Part shown: positions 9,093 through 17,973 of the stretch, piece after piece | Layout: each line of letters starts with the position of its first letter | Position numbering within the stretch: the stretch's first letter is position 1 | Source of the DNA: SURF-32 sp964648365 | GTDB taxonomy: Bacteria > Planctomycetota > Phycisphaerae > UBA1845 | Length of the DNA stretch: 52,179 nt | Assembly: GCA_964648365.1 (NCBI GenBank) | Contig: CAZYLK010000020.1 | Location: 1-52,179, forward strand | Reading direction: 5' to 3' | Program-made: the position numbers and the translations under genes | Notes under the pieces: generated by a model | What the model saw: the letters and a program-made list of their open reading frames with translations, nothing else | Told to the model about the DNA's origin: nothing | Database searches by the model: none

Positions 9093-9121
9093 AGGCCCGG
9101 CAACAGGTTGTCGCCGGGCCT
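9093..9121 (-). terminator. Rho-independent terminator for the 9181-10050 gene
   Basis: Read on the minus strand, AGGCCCGGC (9121-9113) pairs perfectly with GCCGGGCCT (9101-9093) around an 11-nt loop and is followed by TTCTC. It lies 60 bp past the stop codon of the secreted protein gene. Confidence 0.8.
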
Positions 9122-9180
9122 CGCAGTTTGTTATCCGCACGCCGTCCGTCGCCAGCGCGACGACCGGAGCGCGCCGTTGA

Positions 9181-10050
9181 CTACTTGCATTCCTTCGAGA
9201 CGGGCTTGTCGCTGCCGCACTCGATGACGCCGACCGTGTAGACCGGGCCGCACGCGACGTTCTTGATGGTGTCCTTGGCCTTGCCCTTGCTGTCGGTCGT
9301 CACCTGGATGCTGGCGACCGGGCTGCCATCGGCGCGGGCTTCGACGGTGTAGTTCGAGTTGGGATCGTGCTTCTTCAAGACGACCTTGATGTCATCCTTC
9401 TTGAACTTGCCCTTGACCTTCGCCTTCTTCGGGCACCCGCCGCCCTCGCCGACGATGATCCGCAGATCCTCGACGTTGCCGGCCTCGGCCGGGTCGGTCC
9501 GCCAGAAGTCGATGCCGGTTTCGCCATCGCGGATGACGTTCGCGAACAGGTTCTGAATGGAGAGCGTGTACGTCCCCTCGGTGTTCGGCGCCGTGAGCTG
9601 GCCGGTCACGACGACCTGATCCGACCACGCCACGCCCGTGATGACCGTGCCGACCGGGAACTCCGGGTTCTCGGGGTCGACGAAGTTCTTGATGGTGTTC
9701 TGACCGCCGCCGATCTGGATCAGATCGCCGTCGATGATCGTGCCGCCGTAGCCGGCGGGATTGTCGATGCCGGCGTTGCGGACGAAGTTCATCATGGGAT
9801 CGGTGTTGGGCGTGTCGGCCTGCTCCAGATCGCCGCCGTCGAACACGAGATCGAAACCGATCAGCGCCAGGCCCTCGTTGACCTGGTCGCTCAAGACCGC
9901 AGTGACCTTGTAGCTGACCACTGCACCGGGATCGACGGTGATCTCGCCGTTGCCGTCCATATCGGTCGCACGGATGTTCACGTCCGTCGCCTGCGCCGTC
10001 GCCACGGCGAAGCCCGAAACTGCCAGAATCGCCAGGAACCGTTTCATCAT
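9181..10050 (-). CDS. Secreted protein with a cohesin-like region and a shared Lys-rich C-terminal domain
   Basis: About 289 residues with a signal peptide (MKRFLAILAVSGFAVATAQA). The middle has calcium-dockerin-like or cohesin-like features (DMDGNGEITVDPGAVVSY; ALIGFDLVFDGGDLE) common in planctomycete secreted proteins. The C-terminal 80 residues start CPKKAKVKGKFKKDDIKVVL and end IECGSDKPVSKECK, matching in pattern the ends of the proteins at 4703 and 35753. Two adjacent ATG codons are possible starts (10050 and 10047), with GGAG five to eight bases upstream. Function unknown; probably an extracellular structural or adhesive protein. Terminator at 9093-9121. Confidence 0.82.
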   Translation of the reverse strand: MMKRFLAILAVSGFAVATAQATDVNIRATDMDGNGEITVDPGAVVSYKVTAVLSDQVNEGLALIGFDLVFDGGDLEQADTPNTDPMMNFVRNAGIDNPAGYGGTIIDGDLIQIGGGQNTIKNFVDPENPEFPVGTVITGVAWSDQVVVTGQLTAPNTEGTYTLSIQNLFANVIRDGETGIDFWRTDPAEAGNVEDLRIIVGEGGGCPKKAKVKGKFKKDDIKVVLKKHDPNSNYTVEARADGSPVASIQVTTDSKGKAKDTIKNVACGPVYTVGVIECGSDKPVSKECK

Positions 10051-10212
10051 CGAATCTCCGTTTTCTCGGCCGGCGGCCACCCGCGACGCGCCGATCCGCT
10101 CTTAGTCTATCAGAAAGAACCGTCACCCTACCAGTCGCCGCCCGCTCCCGCAGGCGCGAAGGGCGGCGCGATTTTCCGAGCCTGGCCGGGAGGGCGGCAC
10201 GCGGGCGCGAAC

Positions 10213-10596
10213 TCAGACGACCTGGATTCGCCCGATAATATCATCCAAACTGGCGGCAAAGCTGGACCTCGGGAGGATTTCGGTGATGCCAAGACTGGCG
10301 GCCCGGGCGCGCAGTTCGCCCTGCACATGGGGGTAATAGGCGATGGTTCGCAGGCCGGACCGCCCGGCAAGCAGGGTCGCGGATGCCTCCAGAATCTCGG
10401 GTGGGAGTTCCATGTCGACGATCGCCAGCCGCACGTCGTCGTCGGCCAGCGCGTTTGCCAGGGCGCGCTCAGACCGAACCGTCGTGCAGATCAGATCACG
10501 TGCGGCGGCGGTCGCGGCCACCTTCGTGGCGAAGATCAGATCGCCGGTTAGCATCACCACGGCCGCCATCGGTAGACTCCCGAACGCATCGGTCAT
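10213..10596 (-). CDS. Receiver-like (possibly degenerate) response-regulator domain protein
   Basis: A 127-residue single-domain protein with alternating beta/alpha pattern. RLAIVDMELP matches strand 3 of a CheY-like fold with its phospho-acceptor Asp. The N-terminal acidic pair is absent (VVMLTGDLIFA), and the usual Lys of strand 5 is replaced by ILPRSSF. It may therefore be a pseudo-receiver or an unphosphorylated adaptor. The start is the ATG before TDAFGSLPMA; the frame extends further upstream but that would overlap the mutY start. It is divergent from mutY with 24 bp between starts. Moderate confidence in the fold, none in the partner. Confidence 0.62.
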   Translation of the reverse strand: MTDAFGSLPMAAVVMLTGDLIFATKVAATAAARDLICTTVRSERALANALADDDVRLAIVDMELPPEILEASATLLAGRSGLRTIAYYPHVQGELRARAASLGITEILPRSSFAASLDDIIGRIQVV

Positions 10597-10620
10597 TCGC
10601 GTCGGAATCGAGTCTACCTC

Positions 10621-11727
10621 ATGGCCCGCGACCTCGCACATGTTCTTCCGCCGGTCGCCGTTCAGTCGATCCGTCGCGCCTTGCTGCGTTGGTATGATCG
10701 CCACCGACGCGAGCTGCCCTGGCGCCGCACGGTGCCCGACGCATACGCGACGCTCGTCAGCGAGTTCATGCTGCAACAGACGCAGGTGTCGACCGTCGTA
10801 CCCTATTTTGAGCGGTTCATGTCGCGCTTCCCGACCGTTCGCGACCTGGCGGCGGCAGAGCTGGACGAGGTGCTGCCTTACTGGGCGGGCCTGGGTTACT
10901 ACCGCCGGTGCCACAATCTCCACGCGGCGGCGCGGGCGATCGTCCGCGACCACGGCGGCGCGTTTCCCCGGCAGGCGGATTGCTTGCGAGCGCTGCCGGG
11001 GATCGGTCGGTACACCGCCGGCGCGATCGCGTCGATTGCGTTTGGCCAGCGCACGCCGGCCGTCGATGCCAACGTGACGCGCGTCCTGTCGCGGCTGGCC
11101 GGACTTGATCTGCCCGGCCGAGGCGACGACAGGAATCGCGCCGTCTGGGCGGCGGCGGAGCGTCTCACGCCTCGCGCTCGCCCGGGAGACTTCAACCAGG
11201 CCCTCATGGAGTTAGGCGCAACGACGTGCATGCCGCGACAACCGGCGTGCCACGCCTGCCCCCTTCGGCGATGGTGCCGGACCGGGCTGACGGACCAGGC
11301 GCCGCTGCCGGCGGCGACTCGGCGCGCTCCCGTGAAGGACGAGGTCATGGTTTCGCTGGCGGTGATCGCCGGGGGTCGGGTGCTGCTGACCCGGCGGCCC
11401 GACCGCGGGCTGTGGGCGGGGCTGTGGGAACTGCCGTCAGGGTCGCCCGTCAGCGGCGAAGGAATGGACGCAACCGCCTGGCGAATCTGGCGCGAACACG
11501 CCCGCGGGCGCTTCCCCGGGGTCGCGCGCTATGCGACCCTCGTGCATCGACTCACGCACCGTACATACACCTTCGAAGCGTATGTGGCGGCGACGTCGCG
11601 CGTACCGGAACTGCGCCCCGTCGGGCAGAGCGTGCGATGGATAGCCGTCCACGACGAATCCGACCTGGCTAAGTCGGCGGCGACGCGAAAGCTCCTCGCG
11701 GCGCTGCCACCCGAGGTGCGGAGCTAG
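10621..11727 (+). CDS. mutY: Adenine DNA glycosylase MutY
   Basis: This enzyme removes adenine mispaired with 8-oxoguanine. Its 368 residues show the helix-hairpin-helix glycosylase core: WYDRHRRELPWR, the catalytic Glu in SEFMLQQTQVSTV, HhH motif LPGIGRYTAGAI and the catalytic Asp in VDANVTRVL. The four Cys of the [4Fe-4S] loop follow as C-x6-C-x2-C-x5-C (CMPRQPACHACPLRRWC). The C-terminal NUDIX-like domain that reads 8-oxoG is present (GGRVLLTRRPDRGLWAGLW). All key residues are intact. The start at 10621 lies 24 bp from the divergent receiver-like gene; a GTG or later start near HVLPP cannot be excluded. Convergent with spoVG downstream. Confidence 0.95.
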   Translation: MARDLAHVLPPVAVQSIRRALLRWYDRHRRELPWRRTVPDAYATLVSEFMLQQTQVSTVVPYFERFMSRFPTVRDLAAAELDEVLPYWAGLGYYRRCHNLHAAARAIVRDHGGAFPRQADCLRALPGIGRYTAGAIASIAFGQRTPAVDANVTRVLSRLAGLDLPGRGDDRNRAVWAAAERLTPRARPGDFNQALMELGATTCMPRQPACHACPLRRWCRTGLTDQAPLPAATRRAPVKDEVMVSLAVIAGGRVLLTRRPDRGLWAGLWELPSGSPVSGEGMDATAWRIWREHARGRFPGVARYATLVHRLTHRTYTFEAYVAATSRVPELRPVGQSVRWIAVHDESDLAKSAATRKLLAALPPEVRS

Positions 11728-11817
11728 CCAGCGTCTACCCAGCGGTTGCCGCGGGCTGGGACGCTCGTGAGCGTGATTGCCGACTACGGCTTTGCGGTCT
11801 GCGCCAAGCCGGGAACT

Positions 11818-12468
11818 TCAGAGAATCCCGGCTCCGAAGGCTTCGTCCGCCGGAACGTTTGACGGGGGCGGCGCGACGCGCGCCGCCGTCTGCGGCGCCG
11901 GAACGATACGGTCCTTTACGGGCGACTTCTCCCTGGGGCGCTCCGAATGCCCCCTCGCGCCATCCCGAGGCCCGGCGACAGGCTCGCGACCGCCTGCCGG
12001 TTCGCGGTGCGCGTCGACCGCATCGAAATCCTCCAGCATGTCGTCCTCGTGCTGCTCGGGGTCGCGGTCGTGACCGGCGGCCCGTCGGGCCTCGTGTTCC
12101 TCCAACTGCCGCTGAAAGGCCTCCAGCACGGTGTGCTGGACGCGCTCGCGACATTCGGAGTTGATGGGGTGGGCGATGTCGGTGTGAGAACCGGGCTTTC
12201 CGTTGTTCTGGGTGCGCTCGACGCGTTCCGGCGGCAGGGCAGCGCCGCAACCGTTGCAGAAGTGAGACCGGACCTCGTTCTTGTGACTGCAGCGACTACA
12301 GCGGCTCATGCGCTTGCGCGAGGGCATCGCCACGAACAGGCCGCTGGGGCCTTCCACCACTTTCAGGTCGCGCACCACGAACTCGTCGTCAAAGGTGATC
12401 GTGCAGAATGCCTTGAGCCGGTCGCGCGATCCGGGAATCAAGCGTACGCCCACGTTGGTGATTTCCAT
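11818..12468 (-). CDS. spoVG: SpoVG-family RNA/DNA-binding regulator with an inserted zinc ribbon
   Basis: Residues 1-52 (MEITNVGVRLIPGSRDRLKA, DDEFVVRDLKVVEG, GLFVAMPSRK) and 94-120 (DIAHPINSECRERVQ) are a clear SpoVG core, a site-specific nucleic-acid-binding regulator. Between the two halves, where other SpoVG proteins have a few residues, sits a four-Cys zinc ribbon: CSRCSHKNEVRSHFCNGC. The C-terminal extension of about 85 residues is charged and Pro-rich without a domain I recognise; total 216 residues against about 85-100 in Bacillus. It lies 3 bp after ispE, the same gene pairing as in Bacillus. The role of the ribbon, perhaps added RNA or DNA contact, is inferred. Confidence 0.9.
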   Translation of the reverse strand: MEITNVGVRLIPGSRDRLKAFCTITFDDEFVVRDLKVVEGPSGLFVAMPSRKRMSRCSRCSHKNEVRSHFCNGCGAALPPERVERTQNNGKPGSHTDIAHPINSECRERVQHTVLEAFQRQLEEHEARRAAGHDRDPEQHEDDMLEDFDAVDAHREPAGGREPVAGPRDGARGHSERPREKSPVKDRIVPAPQTAARVAPPPSNVPADEAFGAGIL

Positions 12469-12471
12469 GGC

Positions 12472-13356
12472 CTACTCCTCGGTTACGTCTAGCGTCTCGG
12501 TGTCCAGTACACGAGCCACGGAAACGTTGCGAACAACGCCCGTCTCGAGCACCCGCGCGGCCGTCCCTTGAGCTGCTGCCTTACTGTCCTCGAACAAAAC
12601 CAAGACGGATCCGGCGCCGGTGACGCGCAGGGGACGATCGATGCCGGCTTCGCGCAGCCGGTGGCGAAGTCGCTCCATCTCCGGCACGGTGCGAAACACG
12701 GCCGCCTCCAGGTCGTTGAACGCCCATCGCTCCATCGACCCTGCGTCCGCGGCTTTGAGAACCAAGTTAAGCCGCTCCGGGCCGTCAATGCAAGCATCTT
12801 CCGGCCGCCAGCGGCGGTACACCTCCGCCGTTGACACGAACAGACCCGTTCGGAGCAGCACGACCCAGCCGCACCAGGCGAGCCGAATCGACCTCACGAC
12901 CTCGCCCCGCCCCGTCATCCAGGCGTGGGGCAGATGAAAGAACAGCGGTACGTCCGAGCCGAGTTCCGCTCCGAGCCGCGCCAGCCCCAGTCGTTCCAAA
13001 CCAATACGCCACAAAGAGTTACAGAGCATGAGGGCGGCGGCCGCGTCGCTGCTGCCCCCCCCAAGCCCGGCGCCCACGTCGAGCGATTTATCCAATCTGA
13101 GCCGGACGCCGCCCGCCACGGCGAAACGCTCCCGCAGTAACATCGCCGCGCGGCAGGCGAGGTTCTCCCGGCCTCCAAGGCCGGGTTGATCGCAATGAAA
13201 ATCGACGCCGTCGTCCGTCGACTCCGCCGTGAGCCGGTCGTACCAGTCCAGCCCCGATACGATCGACTCCAACTCGTGGAAGCCGTCGGGGCGACGCCCC
13301 ACGATGCGGAGGGCGAGATTGATCTTGGCGTAAGCGCTGGCTCGGAAGCGGCTCAT
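12472..13356 (-). CDS. ispE: 4-diphosphocytidyl-2-C-methyl-D-erythritol kinase
   Basis: ATP-dependent kinase of the MEP isoprenoid pathway, GHMP superfamily. The 294 residues include the substrate-binding start AYAKINLALRIVGRRPDGFH and the ATP-binding glycine-rich motif VGAGLGGGSSDAAAA. SDVPLFFH and the C-terminal VTGAGSVLVLF strand-turn are also present. The length is normal. The gene is the first of a two-gene operon with spoVG (3-bp spacing), suggesting translational coupling. No other MEP-pathway gene is in the window. Confidence 0.95.
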   Translation of the reverse strand: MSRFRASAYAKINLALRIVGRRPDGFHELESIVSGLDWYDRLTAESTDDGVDFHCDQPGLGGRENLACRAAMLLRERFAVAGGVRLRLDKSLDVGAGLGGGSSDAAAALMLCNSLWRIGLERLGLARLGAELGSDVPLFFHLPHAWMTGRGEVVRSIRLAWCGWVVLLRTGLFVSTAEVYRRWRPEDACIDGPERLNLVLKAADAGSMERWAFNDLEAAVFRTVPEMERLRHRLREAGIDRPLRVTGAGSVLVLFEDSKAAAQGTAARVLETGVVRNVSVARVLDTETLDVTEE

Positions 13357-13747
13357 CGTGGTCTTCGCTCACGGGTGGGGCAGTTGAGTCGACGGCGCGC
13401 GGCTGCATCCTAGACCGGGCGTCCGGCGCGATCAAAGCGACCGTGTCGCCGTTGATGACGAAGTGCGTCGCCGAGCCGATCTGAGCAGTCGGCCCGTTCG
13501 ATAAGACGCCACTAATGTTGCTGGATTGCCGGTTGGGAACCGCAAGAATGGCGACTTGGAGGAGTTCGTCACTTTTGGGGGCTTACCGGCCCCGGCGCAT
13601 GTGCGCCGGGGCTTAGCGCCGTCGAGTGAACGACGGGTAGTCTGCGGCCGCGGGCGATCGGCCCTGCCTCCTCGGCAGGCGCGCCGTGCAAACGGCGTCG
13701 CACCCAAGCCTGTCCGGCGGCCTGTTTCGGTTGGAGGTTCAGACACG
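13357..13747. repeat. Intergenic region with a strong GC palindrome
   Basis: Between the divergent ispE and Cys-rich genes. At 13590-13611, CCCCGGCGCA pairs with TGCGCCGGGG around a 2-nt loop, flanked by GCTTACCGG and GCTTAG; this is REP-like. A GGAGG at 13734-13738 is the ribosome-binding site of the next gene. No gene is apparent in the remaining bases. Confidence 0.6.
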
Positions 13748-14575
13748 ATGAAGAAGACTCTCTGTTTGATGGTGATCGTCGCCGTCGCGGCGTCCGCGGC
13801 AGCGCAGGCGATGGCTCAGCGCGGAGGCGGCGCCTGCTGCCTGCAGGACGGTTCGTGCAAGAACACCGACGGGCGCACATGCCACTCGGAGGGGGGCCGC
13901 TTCCTGCCGGGCAAGGCATGTGAAGACATCAGTTGTGAGCGGCCGAATCCGGAGGGCGCCTGTTGCCTGCCCGATGGCTCGTGCGCCGTGACGAATCCCG
14001 AGCGATGCCGGGGTGCGGGCGGCCGGTTCCTGCCCCGCAGGGACTGCGAAGACGTCAACTGCGAGCGCCCCAAGCGCGAAGGCGCCTGCTGCCTGCCGGA
14101 CGGATCCTGCGCCGTCACCAATCCTGAGCGATGTCGGGGCGCCGGCGGGAAGTTCCTGCCCCGTCGGTCCTGCGAGAATGTCAACTGCGAGCGTCCCAAT
14201 CCCGAGGGCGCCTGCTGCATGAAGGACGGATCGTGCGCGAATGCCAATCGTGAGCGCTGTCGCGCCGCGGGGGGGCGGCTCATTCCTGGCAAGAGTTGCG
14301 AAGAGATCGAATGCCGCCGGCGTCCCAACCCGGAAGGCGCCTGCTGCATGAGAGACGGGTCGTGCGCCAACGCCAACCGAGCGCGCTGCCGCGCCGCCGG
14401 CGGACGCCTGATCCCCGGCAAGAGCTGCGATGAGATCGAATGCCGTCGTCCTCAGCGCGGCGGCGCCTGCTGCCTGCCGAACGGCGCCTGCGAGCAGACT
14501 TCGCCGCGCGCGTGTCGGGCGAAGGAAGGTCGGTTCGCGCCGCGTCGTTCGTGCGACGACATCGAATGCCCGTAG
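13748..14575 (+). CDS. Secreted Cys-rich protein of six tandem GACC-type repeats
   Basis: A signal peptide (MKKTLCLMVIVAVAASAAAQ) precedes six tandem repeats of about 42 residues. Each follows the pattern GACCLxDGSC, a second half with xxERCRxAGGRFLPxRxC, then ExxxCERP. That is six Cys per repeat, all conserved, so each repeat probably forms its own disulphide-bonded unit. Repeats 2-3 and 4-5 are the most alike at DNA level, suggesting recent duplication. Two divergent copies of the same repeat occur near the C-terminus of the subtilase at 35753. An exported wall or matrix protein is plausible; no enzymatic motif is seen. The ATG follows GGAGG by nine bases, so the upstream open extension is ignored. 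Confidence 0.88.
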   Translation: MKKTLCLMVIVAVAASAAAQAMAQRGGGACCLQDGSCKNTDGRTCHSEGGRFLPGKACEDISCERPNPEGACCLPDGSCAVTNPERCRGAGGRFLPRRDCEDVNCERPKREGACCLPDGSCAVTNPERCRGAGGKFLPRRSCENVNCERPNPEGACCMKDGSCANANRERCRAAGGRLIPGKSCEEIECRRRPNPEGACCMRDGSCANANRARCRAAGGRLIPGKSCDEIECRRPQRGGACCLPNGACEQTSPRACRAKEGRFAPRRSCDDIECP

Positions 14576-14688
14576 TCATGTGAGGGTGCTGCGGTCGGGG
14601 GCCTGACCCTGCCCGCCGCCTCGCGAATCCGCGCCGCGGAGCCGCTGACAGTTGGGGGACTGTCGCGGCTTCGCCGGCCGGTTTGCGC

Positions 14689-17600
14689 CTACGACCCCGC
14701 TCCACCCGTCTCGGCACGGGCGAGCTTCTGTCGGTAGACGTCGGCGAGTTCCGGCCGCCCCCATCGGTCATACAATCGCACCAGCCGCTCCGTGGCGTCG
14801 ATGCTCAACCCGTGCTCCGCCGAGAGTTGTGCTGTCAGCACGGCGCGGCTCTCGACCAGCATCGGCTCGGCCTCCGCGAAGGCGCGCTGCTCCAGCAGAC
14901 ATCCGCCCAGCACGCTGCGGGCATTTGCCGTCAGCCAGTGATCCGCCGGCAAGACCTGCGATCGGATGCTCACGCACTCGCGGGCGAGCAACTCCGCCTC
15001 TCGCACCAGCCCCCGGTCCAACTGGATCTGTGCCAGTTGCAGAAGAACCGCCGCCGTCGCGGCCGCGTCGGGCTGTGCAGCCGCTCTCCGTGCGGTCAGT
15101 ACGGACTCAAGAACCGTTGCGGCCTCCACTGGTCGGTTCAGGTTTCGCAGCGCCGACGCGATGGCGGTCATGGTGTCGAGCGCGACCGGAGCGTCGTCCC
15201 CGTACTGCGCCCGATCGAGCGAAAGCAGTTCCCGATACACCAGCAATGCGCTCTCGTCATCGCGGAGTGCAGCGAGAATCTCGCCCCATGCCCGAAGCAG
15301 GCCGGAGAGGCGCCAACGCTCCGTTGCAGCGCCGGTGCGCACACGTTCCACGGCCCGGCCGAACAGCAAGGACGCGGCGGCGTAGTCCGCCGAATCCACA
15401 AATCCCTCGGCTGCGGTGATCAGCCGCGCGGTCACGACGCTGCGCAGATCGCCCGCGGCATCGCAGCGGGCGCAAAATTGCTCGAACGCAGCGACCGCCT
15501 CTTCCGCCTGGCTGCCCGGCGATCCTGAAAGTCGCTCGATGCTCTCCCGTAGCAGCGGCTCGGCTTCCGCGATGCGACCGGCATTCAGCAGGCACCGGCC
15601 CAGGGCCAGCGTCGCGGTGCCGAGTTCGGCTTCGGTGACACGCTGGTCCCGCCGCCTCAGCGTGAGGGCCTCGGCGAGCAGCGGCGCGGCGTCCTCCGGC
15701 CGGTCGAGGCCCAGCCACTGACGCGCGGCGGCGTTGAGCACGCGGACCATGCCGGAGTTTCGCTCGGACTGAACGCGCGATCGGCCGTCGCGCGTTTCGA
15801 GGTGGCCGCGAAGCGTGTCGGCAACCTGCAAGTACATGGCCGCGGACGCTTCGTTGAACCCTGCTCGTGCCAGGACGTCGGCCAGTCCCTCCATCGACTC
15901 GAGCGTCAACCGATGGTCGGCCCCGAGCAGTTGGCGCCGCAACTCCATCGCGGCGCGGAAACCCCGAATCGCCGGCCTCAAGTCTCCCCGGTCCGCGTAG
16001 AGCCGGGCCAGGTTGTCGAGGCTCAGCGCCACCTGCGGGTGAGATTCCGTCAGCAGGGCGCGGCGCATCTCGAGCGCGGCCGTGAAGTCCTTCTCGGCCT
16101 GGCGCATGTCGCCGCGCATCTGGCGGAGCTTGGCGAGTTCGTCCAGCGTCGCGGCCACGTGTGTGCTGCGCTCGTGCAGGAGGCGTCGCCGCATGTCCAG
16201 CGCTTCGAGAAACAGCGCCTCGGCGCTGGCCAGATCGCCGCGGTCCCGCAGCAACGTGGCGAGGTTGTGCAGCGTCGAGGCCACGGCCGGATGCTCCGGG
16301 CCGAACAGCGTGCGGTTGACGTCGAGCGCCTCGCGGTAGAGCGCCTCCGCCCGGGCCGTTTCACCCTGAGCTTGCAGGAGCATCGCGAAGCCGTTGAGCG
16401 TCTCGGCTACGTCCTTGTGTTCCGAGCCCAGCAGGCGCCGGCGCATTTCAAGCGTGTCCTGAAATAACCTCGCGGCGACCGGCAGATCGCCCTTGGCAAA
16501 AAGCGCCGCGGCCAGATCCTGCTGCACCGCGGCCAGATCCACGTGGTCCGTGGTCGGGTGGAGTCCCTGTTGCAGCCCGAGGGCGCGCCACAACTCGCGC
16601 GCCGCCATGTCATACCGTCCGAGACCGAGGTAGGCATTGCCGATGACCGCATGTGTCTTGGCTTCGACATCCGGATAGATGTCGCGGTCTTCCTCAATCC
16701 GTTCGGAGGCGTCCGCGAGAATCTGGTAGAGGTCGACCGGGCCGGTCGCGCCCTCCGGGTTGAAGAGCGTGAGGATGTACTCCAGCGAATCCGCCAGTCG
16801 TTGCGTCTTCTCCGCTTCTTCACGCTGATTGCGGTAGGCCACCGTCGTAACGACGGCCGTCAGAACCAGCAGTCCGAGGACTGCGGCCGCCAGCCCCGTG
16901 GCCAGCCGGTGCCGCAGCACGAGCTTGCGAAACTGATACAGCAGGCTGGCCGGCCGGGCTTGAATCGCCTGACCGGTCTGGAATCGCTCCAGGTCGTCGG
17001 CCAGCGCCAGCGCGCTCTGATAGCGCCGCGACGGCTCCTTCTCCAGCGCCTTGAGCACGATCGTCTCGATCTCGCCGCGCAGATGGCGGTCCACGGTCGA
17101 GGGGCGGACCGGCGTCGAGCCGCAGATGACATTGCCCGCCTCCAGGGCGTCAAGCCCCGTCACGTCGTAGGGGAGGCGCTGCGTCAACGTCTGATAGATC
17201 AGCACGCCGAGTGCATACACGTCGGTTCGGACGTCCACATCGTCGGTGCGCCCGCGAATCTGCTCCGGGCTCATGTAGGGGACCGTGCCCTGCACGCGCC
17301 CGACCCGCGTCGCGGCGATCGGCTCGTTTTGAGCCGGGTCGATGACGCGGGCGAGGCCGAAGTCGAGAACTTTCGGTCGCCCGTCGGCCTCGATCAACAC
17401 ATGGCCGGGCTTCAGGTCGCGATGGATCACGCCGCGCTGATGGGCATAGTGAATCGCGGTGCAGATGTCCCGCAGCAGGCCGACGCGGGCCTGCAAGGGC
17501 AGCTTGCGGCCTTCCACGTACTCGGTGAGCGGCTCGCCATGAACGAGTTCCATCGCGAAGAAATGATGGCCGTCGTCGGTGGTTCCGGCATCGTAGATGG

Positions 17601-17973
17601 CGGCGATGGACGGGTGCTTCAGCAGCGCGAGCGTGTGGATTTCGCGCTCAAAGAGGCGGATGTCCTCGGGTACGACGTGCCGCCCGCCCTTGATGACCTT
17701 GAGCGCCACGTGTCTGGCCGGCGTCTTCTGGCGGGCCTCGAAGACGATGCCCTGCGCCCCTTCGCCCAGAACCCCGATGATCTCGTAGGGGCCGATGGTC
17801 TCCGGCAGCGGCGACGTGGCCTTCGGCCCCGCGTCGGCGACGGCATCGATCGTCGTACGCAGATCCCGCGCCCGCGTGCGGCACAGGGGACACGCGGCCA
17901 GGTGGGCGTTGAGCTGCGGATCAGCGCGATCCAGCCAGCTCCACAGCTTCTCCTCGGTCACTTCGCACGCCAA
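14689..17973 (-). CDS. Membrane Ser/Thr protein kinase with TPR sensor region
   Basis: About 1,094 residues from a TTG start nine bases after GAGGAG. A small N-terminal zinc-binding-like motif (HLAACPLC) resembles anti-sigma zf-HC2. The Hanks-type kinase domain follows (about 61-320): P-loop LGEGAQG, Lys92 in VALKVIK, HRDLKPGH, DFG in VLDFGLAR, and MSPEQ. A transmembrane helix follows (LATGLAAAVLGLLVLTAVVT), then about ten TPRs, many of the NPHT/kinesin-light-chain type with MRRRLLxxxHxxVAxTL. The catalytic-loop Asn that binds Mg2+ (HRDLKPxN) is His here (codon CAT), so catalytic competence is in question. The kinase would be cytoplasmic and the TPR part on the other side of the membrane. Convergent with the Cys-rich gene. 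Confidence 0.9.
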   Translation of the reverse strand: MACEVTEEKLWSWLDRADPQLNAHLAACPLCRTRARDLRTTIDAVADAGPKATSPLPETIGPYEIIGVLGEGAQGIVFEARQKTPARHVALKVIKGGRHVVPEDIRLFEREIHTLALLKHPSIAAIYDAGTTDDGHHFFAMELVHGEPLTEYVEGRKLPLQARVGLLRDICTAIHYAHQRGVIHRDLKPGHVLIEADGRPKVLDFGLARVIDPAQNEPIAATRVGRVQGTVPYMSPEQIRGRTDDVDVRTDVYALGVLIYQTLTQRLPYDVTGLDALEAGNVICGSTPVRPSTVDRHLRGEIETIVLKALEKEPSRRYQSALALADDLERFQTGQAIQARPASLLYQFRKLVLRHRLATGLAAAVLGLLVLTAVVTTVAYRNQREEAEKTQRLADSLEYILTLFNPEGATGPVDLYQILADASERIEEDRDIYPDVEAKTHAVIGNAYLGLGRYDMAARELWRALGLQQGLHPTTDHVDLAAVQQDLAAALFAKGDLPVAARLFQDTLEMRRRLLGSEHKDVAETLNGFAMLLQAQGETARAEALYREALDVNRTLFGPEHPAVASTLHNLATLLRDRGDLASAEALFLEALDMRRRLLHERSTHVAATLDELAKLRQMRGDMRQAEKDFTAALEMRRALLTESHPQVALSLDNLARLYADRGDLRPAIRGFRAAMELRRQLLGADHRLTLESMEGLADVLARAGFNEASAAMYLQVADTLRGHLETRDGRSRVQSERNSGMVRVLNAAARQWLGLDRPEDAAPLLAEALTLRRRDQRVTEAELGTATLALGRCLLNAGRIAEAEPLLRESIERLSGSPGSQAEEAVAAFEQFCARCDAAGDLRSVVTARLITAAEGFVDSADYAAASLLFGRAVERVRTGAATERWRLSGLLRAWGEILAALRDDESALLVYRELLSLDRAQYGDDAPVALDTMTAIASALRNLNRPVEAATVLESVLTARRAAAQPDAAATAAVLLQLAQIQLDRGLVREAELLARECVSIRSQVLPADHWLTANARSVLGGCLLEQRAFAEAEPMLVESRAVLTAQLSAEHGLSIDATERLVRLYDRWGRPELADVYRQKLARAETGGAGS

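Noticed and set aside
10598..10953. N-terminal extension of the receiver-like gene to 246 codons
   Set aside because: It would overlap mutY coding sequence on the other strand; the added residues are featureless, so the ATG at 10596 is used.
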